DNA of 7,154 nucleotides, taken from assembly GCA_050330055.1 (NCBI GenBank), contig JBHJOF010000407.1:1-7154 (forward strand), given 5' to 3'. A model generated the notes under the pieces. That model did no database searches. It had not been told where the DNA came from and saw nothing but the letters and a program-made list of their open reading frames with translations. This DNA comes from JBHJOF01 sp050330055 (lineage in GTDB: Bacteria; Pseudomonadota; Alphaproteobacteria; Kiloniellales; JAKSDN01). Below, piece after piece: positions 1 to 5,284 of this stretch (its first letter is position 1; each line of letters opens with the position of its first letter). The position numbers were made by a program, and so were the translations under genes.

Positions 1-51
1 GTCAAGCACCCGCGACAGGTCGAACAGCCGGCTGGCGCCGATCCGGTTGGC
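1..51. repeat. 51-bp direct terminal repeat, left copy
   Basis: It is identical to bases 7104-7154, by direct reading. It encodes residues 51-67 of the XRE regulator on the minus strand. The match runs exactly to both window edges, as expected of a circular molecule or an assembly loop written with overlapping ends. Confidence 0.97.
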
Positions 52-201
52 GCCGCGCTCGTACTTCTGCACCTGTTGGAAGGTCAACCCTATCGCCTCG
101 CCGAGCTTCTCCTGGCTGAACCCCAGCAGGGTGCGACGCAAACGCACCCGGCTGCCAACATGCACGTCGATAGGATTCGGTATTCCAGTTCCAAAACTCA
201 T
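1..201 (-). CDS. XRE-family HTH regulator, N-terminal part (runs off left end)
   Basis: This is the first 67 codons of a helix-turn-helix DNA-binding regulator, read leftward from ATG 201-199. The start follows a GAGGGG ribosome site 3 nt upstream. The HTH_3/Cro-C1 fold spans about residues 15-67: helix 2 is near SQEKLGEAIG (29-38) and the recognition helix near TFQQVQKYERG (40-50), the classic pattern of this family. The frame is open to base 1, so the gene is cut by the window edge and not broken. Its last 17 codons are the same DNA as the right end of the window, where the C-terminal part continues in frame. The joined protein would be 144 residues, a normal length for small alphaproteobacterial XRE regulators. 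It is divergent from luxR across a 397-bp control region, so it may regulate luxR and itself; that is inference. Confidence 0.9.
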   Translation of the reverse strand, partial: MSFGTGIPNPIDVHVGSRVRLRRTLLGFSQEKLGEAIGLTFQQVQKYERGANRIGASRLFDLSRVLD

Positions 202-242
202 TGTCCCCTCGTTTCCTTCACAAAAAGTCCTAGCCCGTCGGC

Positions 243-248
243 AATATA
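243..248 (-). promoter_or_regulatory. Possible -10 box for the XRE gene
   Basis: Read on the minus strand this is TATATT, close to the TATAAT consensus. It would place the transcript start about 35 nt before the XRE ATG. The hexamer 17 nt further upstream (TTTCAG) is a poor -35 match, so the call is tentative. Confidence 0.3.
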
Positions 249-291
249 CAACGGTTGATTGAAGCCTGAAAGGGCACAATAAGGGAGTCAC

Positions 292-309
292 ACAAATTGG
301 GCAATTTGT
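292..309. promoter_or_regulatory. Perfect 18-bp palindromic operator candidate
   Basis: The sequence is ACAAATTG-GG-CAATTTGT, two perfect 8-bp arms around a 2-bp centre. Its size matches the 18-bp operators of dimeric HTH regulators such as the tra/lux boxes, though its bases do not match the known lux or tra consensus. It overlaps a possible + strand promoter: TTGGGC at 297-302 and TAAAAT at 321-326, 18 bp apart. It lies 91 bp upstream of the XRE start. Either XRE or LuxR could be the binder. Confidence 0.5.
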
Positions 310-324
310 TGAACTGCTTATAAA

Positions 325-348
325 ATCAGGCGTTGAACAAGACCTGAT
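325..348. repeat. Inverted repeat with 6-bp arms
   Basis: ATCAGG at 325-330 and CCTGAT at 343-348 are perfect complements across 12 bases. The first arm overlaps the possible -10 of a + strand promoter. It could be a regulator site or a hairpin at the very start of a luxR leader. Arms of this length also arise by chance. Confidence 0.3.
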
Positions 349-502
349 GCAATGTCGCCCGCGGCCTGCTTCGCATCAACATCAAGAGCTTGGAATTTAC
401 TGCCGTCCAGGGGATGATAACCCTTGATCTGGGGGCGGGGTCTCTCCCCGGGCGGAAGCAGGTGTCCGCCGTAGCCCGGCGAGGGGGGTGGTCGTCCTCG
501 CT

Positions 503-518
503 GCCCATCGCAATGGGC
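503..518. repeat. Inverted repeat GCCCAT-CGCA-ATGGGC
   Basis: Two perfect 6-bp arms flank a 4-nt spacer, enough for a stable hairpin in RNA or for binding a dimeric regulator. A near copy of the right arm (CATTGGGC at 532-539) lies 21 bases on. Confidence 0.35.
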
Positions 519-551
519 GGCTCGCTTGTCTCATTGGGCTGGCCAGTCGGT

Positions 552-581
552 GTCGGCAGGGTAGCGTGCGCTAGCGCCGAC
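552..581 (+). promoter_or_regulatory. Hairpin just upstream of the luxR ribosome site
   Basis: GTCGGC (552-557) pairs with GCCGAC (576-581). Nested inside is TAGCG-TG-CGCTA (562-573), a second inverted repeat. The structure ends 4 bases before the G-tract (586-590) that serves as ribosome site for luxR, so in RNA it could affect translation. As DNA the inner 12-mer could be a protein site. Confidence 0.35.
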
Positions 582-598
582 GTCTGGGGGTGTCAAGG

Positions 599-1366
599 AT
601 GCTTGCCCTAAACCGCCGGCGTTTCCTGGCCGAGAGCCAGAATCTGAGCGAGTTTCGCGATCGGCTGCTGCGGGTTCTTTCCGACTTCGGCTTCTCGAGC
701 TTCGCCTACGTACCGATCGACCCGCCCTACGGCATGAAGTTCCGCTGGGTGATTCCGGAGAACGCCAGCCCCGATCAGGGCTTCCCGGAGTTCGTCTCGA
801 CCTTTCCCAAGGCCTGGGTCGATCACTATCTGACGCACGACTACAGCAATGTCGATCCGACGCTGACCCATGCCGCCGTCACTCTGTTCCCGTTCCGCTG
901 GGCCGAGCTGTTCGACAAGCCTTGGTTCACTAGGCAGCACCGCCGGTTCTTCTCCGAGGCCTCCGACTTTGGCGTGAGCAACGGGGTAACGGTTCCGCTG
1001 CACGGCCCCTTGAGCGGTCTTGCCACGCTCAACATGTCGAGCGAGCTGCGCCCGCTCGAGGTCGAGCGGCTGTGGGAGGGCCATCAGCTCGAGCTGACCC
1101 GCATCGCCCTGGTGACGCACGAGATGATGCTGCGCTTCCTCTCCGCCCATCCGGCCGAGGAGGAAGGCCGCAAGCTGACTCCGCGCGAGCGCGAATGCCT
1201 GCTCTGGACCTCGCGCGGCAAGACCAACTGGGAGGTCGGCGAGATCCTCAGCATTTCGCCCGAGACGGTCCGCTTTCACCTGAAGAACGCCATGTCGAAG
1301 CTGGGCGTCTATTCGCAGCACCACGCCGCCGTCGCCGCCGTCGTCCGCAGCCTGATCTTTCCCTAG
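599..1366 (+). CDS. luxR: LuxR-type acyl-homoserine lactone receptor/transcription factor
   Basis: This is a 255-residue quorum-sensing regulator: ligand binding lets the dimer bind lux-box DNA. The autoinducer-binding domain covers about residues 18-170. It has W73, Y77, D86, P87, W101 and G129, which line up with TraR W57, Y61, D70, P71, W85 and G113 at a constant offset of 16. The GerE-type HTH follows (about 192-250) with E197, L201 and G207, matching TraR E178, L182 and G188. All nine family hallmark residues are present, so this is a complete, probably functional receptor. ATG 599 is preferred because a G-tract (586-590) lies 8 nt before it; GTG 590 would sit inside that tract. The TAG stop (1364-1366) is the first three bases of the downstream palindromic repeat. 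It lies upstream of luxI in the same direction, the usual arrangement for a cognate pair. Confidence 0.96.
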   Translation: MLALNRRRFLAESQNLSEFRDRLLRVLSDFGFSSFAYVPIDPPYGMKFRWVIPENASPDQGFPEFVSTFPKAWVDHYLTHDYSNVDPTLTHAAVTLFPFRWAELFDKPWFTRQHRRFFSEASDFGVSNGVTVPLHGPLSGLATLNMSSELRPLEVERLWEGHQLELTRIALVTHEMMLRFLSAHPAEEEGRKLTPRERECLLWTSRGKTNWEVGEILSISPETVRFHLKNAMSKLGVYSQHHAAVAAVVRSLIFP

Positions 1367-1468
1367 AGCATTTTCAGGCGAAGTGGAAGCCGGTTCGCCG
1401 TCCGAAAATGCGACCAATCAAGACGTTATAGAGCATGATCCGATTCGATCGGATCGGATCATGCTCTA
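1364..1468. repeat. Alphaproteobacterial-type ~105-bp palindromic intergenic repeat
   Basis: Two hairpins lie side by side. The first pairs GCATTTTC (1368-1375) with GAAAATGC (1404-1411), extended inside by GGCGAA (1377-1382) with TTCGCC (1394-1399). The second is a perfect 16-bp stem, 1429-1444 with 1453-1468, of the form TAGAGCATGATCCGAT and its complement. From memory, this motif (TAGAGCATTTTC...GAAAATGC followed by TAGAGCATGATCC...) recurs in intergenic regions of many alphaproteobacterial genomes. Its length and two-stem form resemble the RIME and Bru-RS repeats of Rhizobiales. Neither hairpin has a T-tract, so it is not a standard terminator, but it may stabilise or end the luxR transcript. 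It separates luxR from luxI. Confidence 0.8.
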
Positions 1469-1552
1469 GCCAGCACGCCGTAGGCCACCCAGCCGGGAGG
1501 GACCGACGGCGCTCTGCCCGCCGACCCCTGTGCGCCCCCCCGAATCCGGGAG

Positions 1553-1568
1553 GTGCCCGCTGGGGCAC
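1553..1568. promoter_or_regulatory. Inverted repeat in the luxI promoter region
   Basis: GTGCCC-GCTG-GGGCAC has two perfect 6-bp arms. Its centre is 66 bases before the luxI start, about where a lux box would be expected, but the bases do not match a known lux-box consensus. It is the best LuxR-site candidate seen near luxI, on position and symmetry only. It overlaps the -35 position of the possible promoter at 1577-1582. Confidence 0.35.
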
Positions 1569-1576
1569 GGGTAGAG

Positions 1577-1582
1577 TCTAAT
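1577..1582 (+). promoter_or_regulatory. Possible -10 box for luxI
   Basis: TCTAAT matches TATAAT at five of six positions, in a GC-rich region where such hexamers are uncommon. No recognisable -35 lies 17 bases upstream (TGCCCG), as is typical for promoters that need an activator. It would start a transcript near 1589, about 38 nt before the luxI GTG. Confidence 0.3.
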
Positions 1583-1583
1583 G

Positions 1584-1619
1584 CTCCGCACAAGGCAACG
1601 ACATCTGCAGGGTGCGGAG
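1584..1619 (+). promoter_or_regulatory. Hairpin sequestering the luxI ribosome site
   Basis: CTCCGCAC (1584-1591) is the perfect complement of GTGCGGAG (1612-1619) across a 20-nt loop. The right arm contains CGGAG, the ribosome site for luxI GTG 1627. If transcription starts before 1584, the 8-bp GC-rich stem would mask that site, giving translational control of signal synthesis. If the promoter at 1577-1582 is real, the transcript start near 1589 would remove most of the left arm, so the hairpin would apply only to longer transcripts. Confidence 0.4.
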
Positions 1620-1626
1620 AGCCCAG

Positions 1627-2382
1627 GTGATCCATCTCGTGACAGCTGCCGACTACCCTGCCTACCGGCGCGAGCTCAAGGAGATGCATCGTCTGCGCTG
1701 CCGCGTCTTCAAGGACCGTTTGGGCTGGGACGTCGCGGTCAGCAACGGGCTGGAGCGCGATCAGTTTGACCGCCTGGAGCCGATTTATCTGCTCGCGATC
1801 GACGAACAGAAGACGGTAGTCGGTTCCTGGCGATTCCTCTTCACGACCGGCCCTTACATGCTGCGCGACGTTTTCCCGCAGCTGCTGGACGGCCGCCCGG
1901 CGCCGCATGATATCGGCATCTGGGAAGGCAGCCGCTTCGCGGTCGAGCGCTCCTGCGTGCGCGGCGGCTCGCTCGCCTCGGTCAGTCAGGTGGCCGGCGA
2001 GCTGCTCTGTGCCGTGGTCGAGACCTGCATGGCCGCCGGCGTACGCGAGCTGATCACCGTCTACGATGCGCGCATGGCGCGTCTGCTGCACCGCATGGGC
2101 TGCCCGCCGCGTTGGCAGAGCAGCGCGCTGAGCATGGGTCGGACGAGCGCCATGGCCGGCCACTTCGATATGACCCTCGAGGTGCTCGAAAGAATCCGCG
2201 CCGCGATACGGCGCGCCAACCCCGAGGTCCGTCCCCAAGAGATCCGACCCGAGCCCCGTTTCGCCCATCGCGGCCATAGCCATGGAGCACGACATGTCCG
2301 GCAGCAATCCCGACTACATCGCCTCTTTACGGCGATCGAGCGAAGCACTGCGCGGCCTGCGCCGCCAGCTGCTGTACCTTGA
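1627..2382 (+). CDS. luxI: LuxI-type acyl-homoserine lactone synthase
   Basis: It makes an N-acyl-homoserine lactone from S-adenosylmethionine and an acyl-ACP or acyl-CoA. From GTG 1627 the family's invariant residues are R24, F28, W34, E43, D45, D48, R69, F83, E100 and R103. Each is one less than in V. fischeri LuxI, so the enzyme should be active. That match, the ribosome site GGAG (1616-1619) and the typical opening MIHLVTAA support GTG 1627 over the in-frame GTG 1612. T144 appears to align with the threonine linked to 3-oxo-acyl choice in EsaI, a weak hint. At 251 residues it is longer than the usual 190-220. The last 29 codons overlap the next gene, are basic and Pro/Ala-rich, and have poorer third-position GC than the other frame, so this tail looks like a run-on. 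Substrate cannot be read from the sequence. Confidence 0.95.
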   Translation: MIHLVTAADYPAYRRELKEMHRLRCRVFKDRLGWDVAVSNGLERDQFDRLEPIYLLAIDEQKTVVGSWRFLFTTGPYMLRDVFPQLLDGRPAPHDIGIWEGSRFAVERSCVRGGSLASVSQVAGELLCAVVETCMAAGVRELITVYDARMARLLHRMGCPPRWQSSALSMGRTSAMAGHFDMTLEVLERIRAAIRRANPEVRPQEIRPEPRFAHRGHSHGARHVRQQSRLHRLFTAIERSTARPAPPAAVP

Positions 2383-2539
2383 AGCGGAAGCGCGCGAGCT
2401 GAACCTCGAGATCGTCTCGAACCTGATCGGCGCCGCCGCGGAGGAGGTGCGCGAGCGTCTGGCGCAGAACGAGGCCGTTGCCGAAGAGACCTCGCAGCAG
2501 ATTGCGACTCAGGGCATTACGTCGTGGCTGCGCCACTAG
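2294..2539 (+). CDS. Small helical protein of unknown function between luxI and the P450
   Basis: This 81-residue protein is not recognised. It is highly charged, with no cysteine, signal peptide or membrane segment. From about residue 10 to 70 it has leucine/isoleucine spacing typical of amphipathic helices or a coiled coil (LRGLRRQLLYLEAEAREL, later EEVRERLAQNEAVAEE), then a short end, SWLRH. ATG 2294 is chosen because GGAG (2284-2287) lies 6 nt before it; ATG 2282, 12 bases upstream and in frame, lacks a ribosome site. It overlaps the luxI tail by 89 bp in another frame. In that overlap its frame has GC in 22 of 29 third positions against 15 of 29 for luxI, which argues that it is truly coding. 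Small all-helical proteins beside luxR/luxI can be antiactivators (as TraM is for TraR); that role here is only a hypothesis. Confidence 0.72.
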   Translation: MSGSNPDYIASLRRSSEALRGLRRQLLYLEAEARELNLEIVSNLIGAAAEEVRERLAQNEAVAEETSQQIATQGITSWLRH

Positions 2540-2566
2540 GGGGCATCTCCTCGTGGCTGCGCCACT
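2522..2566 (+). repeat. 16-bp direct repeat, two copies 29 bp apart, each with a 13-bp inverted repeat
   Basis: TCGTGGCTGCGCCACT occurs at 2522-2537 and again at 2551-2566. Within each copy GTGGC-TGC-GCCAC is a perfect inverted repeat. The first copy encodes the SWLRH end of the small protein and its TAG stop; the second, shifted one frame, would encode the same residues followed by TGA. It may be a local duplication or a pair of protein sites. Confidence 0.75.
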
Positions 2567-2576
2567 GATCGCAGCC
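2555..2576 (+). terminator. Possible attenuator hairpin before the P450 gene
   Basis: GGCTGCG (2555-2561) pairs perfectly with CGCAGCC (2570-2576) around an 8-nt loop. It shares bases with the smaller hairpin inside the second 16-bp repeat, so the two folds exclude each other. Only TT follows, so intrinsic termination would be weak. The 124-bp gap to the P450 is the largest break within the downstream genes, so a partial stop or mRNA processing here would make sense. Confidence 0.25.
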
Positions 2577-2663
2577 TTGGCACCGCCCATGACCGCAAGA
2601 CGCCAGCCAGCCCCAGTGCCCGGATCCAGGCGCCGTAACCCCTAGGGCCGAAAGGAACGTCCC

Positions 2664-4055
2664 ATGTCGCTTGGCGCGCTCGTCAGCTCCCGCAGCTATC
2701 TCCCGCAAACGCCGCTGGCCCCCCTGCTGCCCCGTCGTCAGGGCTATCCCCTGGTCGGCGTGCTGCCGGAGCTGCGCCGCGATCCTCTCAACTTCTTCGT
2801 CGAGACCGTGCGCGAGTGGGGCGACCTGGTTGAGCTACCGCTCGGCAAGGAACGGATCGTGATGGTCAACCGGCCCGACTACATCCGCCACGTGCTGCAG
2901 GACAACCGGCTGAACTATCACAAGAGCAAGTTCGTGCAGCTGCTGAGCCCGATCCTCGGCGACGGCATGTTCCTGGCCGAGGGCGAGGTCTGGAAGGGAC
3001 AGCGCCAGACCTCGGCGCCCGCCTTCCAGGGCTGCCAGCTGACCGCCATGACCCAGTCCATGCGCGATGCCATCACCGACCTGATCTACCGCTGGCGGCA
3101 GAAGGAGCTGCGCGCAGAGCCGGTCGCCATCGTGCCTGAGATGATGCACCTGTCGCTCGACATGGTGCTGCGCAGCCTGTTCAACGTGCGCCTGACCACC
3201 GAGTTCAGCCAGGTCTATGACTCGCTGACCGCCATCCTGCGCGATACCGAAGAGCGCTTCTGGTCTTACGTCAGCCTGCCGCGCTGGCTGCCGACGGCGC
3301 ACAACCGGCGCTTCCGCGAGGCGCTGCAGACGCTCGACGCCTTCGTCTACGGCATCATCGAGGAGCGCCGCCGGCATCCGCGCGACGAGCCCGATCTCCT
3401 GAGCATCCTGATCGACGCGGCCGATCGCCAGCCGTCCCATGCCGGCGACAAGCTGCTGCGTGACCAGGTGCTGTCGATCATCCTGGCCGGCCACGACACC
3501 ACGGCGAACGCCCTCGCCTGGTCCTGGATCACCCTGTCGCGCCATCCCGACGTGGCGCGCCGCATCAAGCAGGAGGTCGACCAGGTGCTCGGCCGGCGCA
3601 TGCTGACGACCGGCGACGTGCCGGCGCTGCGCTACACCAGGATGACCTTCGACGAGGTGCTGCGGCTGTTCCCGCCGCTCTGGACCTATTCACGCACGGC
3701 GCAAGCGGACGACCGGCTCGGGCCCTACCGCATCCCCAGGGGCACCAACGTCATGCTCTGCGCCTATGCGGTGCACCGCAATCCGGAGCTCTGGCCCAAT
3801 CCGGAGGGCTTCGATCCCGAGCGCTTCGACCCGGACCGCGAGGCGCAGCATGAGCGCTTCGCCTACATCCCCTTCGGCGGCGGGCCGCGGCGCTGCCTAG
3901 GCGCGCGCTTCGCGGTGCTGGAAGGCACCATCGCGTTGGCCATGATCTCGCAGGTCTTCCGGCTCGAGCTGCTGCCCGGCCAGCGCGTCGCGCCCGAGCC
4001 GATGATCACCCTGCGCCCGGAGGAAAGCGTACGGCTGCGGCTCTGCCCGGGCTGA
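2664..4055 (+). CDS. Cytochrome P450 monooxygenase
   Basis: This 463-residue cytosolic haem-thiolate enzyme inserts one oxygen atom from O2 into a substrate. All family motifs are present in order: the C-helix WKGQRQ; the I-helix oxygen-activation motif AGHDTT (275-280); ExxR of the K-helix (E331, R334); DPERF; and the haem loop FGGGPRRCLG (404-413) with ligand C411. There is no membrane anchor and no fused reductase, so it needs a ferredoxin and reductase encoded elsewhere. The N-terminal region and haem loop resemble the CYP4/CYP110-like bacterial group, many of which act on fatty acids or terpenoids; this is an impression and not a substrate assignment. ATG 2664 has AAGGA (2652-2656) 7 nt before it. 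It is followed 32 bp later by the MFS gene and is likely cotranscribed with it. It could tailor the ligase substrate or the signal's acyl chain. Confidence 0.95.
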   Translation: MSLGALVSSRSYLPQTPLAPLLPRRQGYPLVGVLPELRRDPLNFFVETVREWGDLVELPLGKERIVMVNRPDYIRHVLQDNRLNYHKSKFVQLLSPILGDGMFLAEGEVWKGQRQTSAPAFQGCQLTAMTQSMRDAITDLIYRWRQKELRAEPVAIVPEMMHLSLDMVLRSLFNVRLTTEFSQVYDSLTAILRDTEERFWSYVSLPRWLPTAHNRRFREALQTLDAFVYGIIEERRRHPRDEPDLLSILIDAADRQPSHAGDKLLRDQVLSIILAGHDTTANALAWSWITLSRHPDVARRIKQEVDQVLGRRMLTTGDVPALRYTRMTFDEVLRLFPPLWTYSRTAQADDRLGPYRIPRGTNVMLCAYAVHRNPELWPNPEGFDPERFDPDREAQHERFAYIPFGGGPRRCLGARFAVLEGTIALAMISQVFRLELLPGQRVAPEPMITLRPEESVRLRLCPG

Positions 4056-4087
4056 ACGCACGACGAGCGCCGCGGAGGGAGGCGGCC

Positions 4088-5284
4088 ATGCGCGCGCCGA
4101 TCATCGTCACCTTCCTGTCGTTCATCGGCTTCGCCGTGGTCTATCCGGTGCTGCCGTTCCAGGCCCTCGCGCTCGGCGCCTCGGCGCAGGGAGTAACGGC
4201 GCTGCTGGTGGTCGAGCCGCTGGTCGCCGCGCTGCTCGCGCCGCTGGTCGGCAGCCTGAGCGACCGCATCGGCCGGCGGCCGGTCGTGCTGCTGCTGCTC
4301 GCCCTGGCGCTGCCCGCCTATCTGCTGCTGGCCATGGCCGACGCGCTCTGGCTGCTGTTCGCCTCGCGCCTGCTGGCCGGTGCCAGCACAGCGGTCTCGC
4401 CGGTGATCCAGGCCTATCTGGCGGACGTCACCAGCAAGGACGACCGCATCCTCGGCATGGCCGGCGTCAACGCCGCCTTCTGCCTGGCCTTCATCGTCGG
4501 CCCGGTGATCACGACCACGGCGCTCGGTCCCGACGGCACCGACTACGCGACGACGGCGCTGGCCGGTGCCGCTGCGGCGCTGGCGGCCGTGCTGCTCGCC
4601 GGTGTATGCTTGGCCGAGCCCAGACGGACGCTCGCAGCCGAGCCGGCGGAAGCAGCCAAGCCGGCGAACCGGCCGGGTCGCGAGCGACCCTTTGCGGCGC
4701 TGGTCCGAGCCGGCTGCCTGCTGCCGGTGCTGGCGCTGTCCATCCTCGGCCTGGTCTACGCCGCCATGGACACCACCCTCGGCCTCTGGTTCGACGAGAC
4801 CAGCGGCTGGGGCGCGCGGGAGCTTTCGTTCGCCTTCGCCATCGCCGGCGCCGCCGCCTTCATCGCGCTCTGCGTGATCCGCCGCCTGACCGCGCCGCTG
4901 GGCGAGGCCGCGGCCGCGGCGGTCTGTGCGATCGCCATGGGGCTCGGCTTCCTGGCGCTGCTGCTGGCGGGCGGCTGGATCGGTCTCGCCTCGGCCATGG
5001 CGCTGCTCGGCGCCGGCATGGCGGTCGGCACCTCCTGCCTGCAGAGCCTGATCTCCAAGGCAGCGCCCGCGGATTCGCAAGGCCTGGTGCTGGGCCAGGC
5101 CGACGCGCTCTTCACCGCCTCCAGCATCGTCGGCCCGCTCGCCGCCGGCTTCGCCTTCGAACAGCTGCACGTCGCTTCGCCCTATGCCGCGGCCGCCGTG
5201 CTGTCGCTGCTGGCCGCCCTGCTGCTGGCCCGCAATGCGCGGGCGAGCGAAACCACGCCTGCCTCGCAACCGGAGCAAGGATGA
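4088..5284 (+). CDS. MFS drug:H+ antiporter-like exporter
   Basis: This 398-residue inner-membrane protein fits the 12-helix layout of the DHA1/TetA-like branch of the major facilitator superfamily. The first helix begins right after the start. Motif A between helices 2 and 3 is GSLSDRIGRRP (55-65) with D59 and the basic run R60, R63, R64. A motif-C-like helix 5 ends in G138-P139, typical of antiporters and so of export. A hydrophilic central loop lies at about 175-205. ATG 4088 has a very strong ribosome site, GGAGGGAGG (4074-4082), 5 nt before it. The gene ends in an ATGA overlap with the ligase, so the two are translationally coupled. The cargo is unknown; by context it is the product of the P450/ligase pathway or the signal itself. 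Simple drug resistance is an alternative. Confidence 0.92.
   Translation: MRAPIIVTFLSFIGFAVVYPVLPFQALALGASAQGVTALLVVEPLVAALLAPLVGSLSDRIGRRPVVLLLLALALPAYLLLAMADALWLLFASRLLAGASTAVSPVIQAYLADVTSKDDRILGMAGVNAAFCLAFIVGPVITTTALGPDGTDYATTALAGAAAALAAVLLAGVCLAEPRRTLAAEPAEAAKPANRPGRERPFAALVRAGCLLPVLALSILGLVYAAMDTTLGLWFDETSGWGARELSFAFAIAGAAAFIALCVIRRLTAPLGEAAAAAVCAIAMGLGFLALLLAGGWIGLASAMALLGAGMAVGTSCLQSLISKAAPADSQGLVLGQADALFTASSIVGPLAAGFAFEQLHVASPYAAAAVLSLLAALLLARNARASETTPASQPEQG

Larger units (their letters stand above)
202..598. promoter_or_regulatory. Divergent control region between the XRE gene and luxR
   Basis: No convincing gene lies in these 397 bases; the short open frames here have no ribosome site and no protein-like composition. 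The part near the XRE gene (about 225-350) is clearly more AT-rich than the rest of the window, as promoters often are. The half nearer luxR is G-rich. At least five perfect or near-perfect inverted repeats are present, listed separately where notable; a weaker one is CGGGG/CCCCG at 436-440/446-450. Either this is the shared operator region for the two divergent regulators, or luxR has a long structured leader. No textbook lux box (ACCTG-N10-CAGGT type) was seen. Confidence 0.6.

Noticed and set aside
590..598. GTG 590 as the luxR start
   Set aside because: It overlaps the G-tract that best serves as ribosome site for ATG 599. The three extra residues carry no family signal.
47..611. Small open frames on both strands in the XRE/luxR intergenic region
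   Set aside because: The one at 47-262 is antisense to the XRE gene. The others (326-508, 390-611) lack ribosome sites and coding-like composition and overlap each other.
1429..1468. The perfect 16-bp stem as an intrinsic terminator for luxR
   Set aside because: There is no T-tract after it, and the sequence matches a widespread alphaproteobacterial repeat, so it is called a repeat.
1612..1626. GTG 1612 as the luxI start
   Set aside because: It lies inside the ribosome site used by GTG 1627 and would shift the conserved residues away from the family numbering.
608..2307. Minus-strand open frames opposite luxR (608-1417) and luxI (1459-2307)
   Set aside because: Both lie over genes with full sets of family residues. 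The second also runs through the palindromic repeat, and neither has protein-like composition.
4606..5280. An upstream extension of the ligase frame (738 codons in all)
   Set aside because: Those 225 codons are an Arg/Gly/Ala-rich shadow of the MFS gene. The adenylation domain begins normally at the ATG pair 5281/5284.
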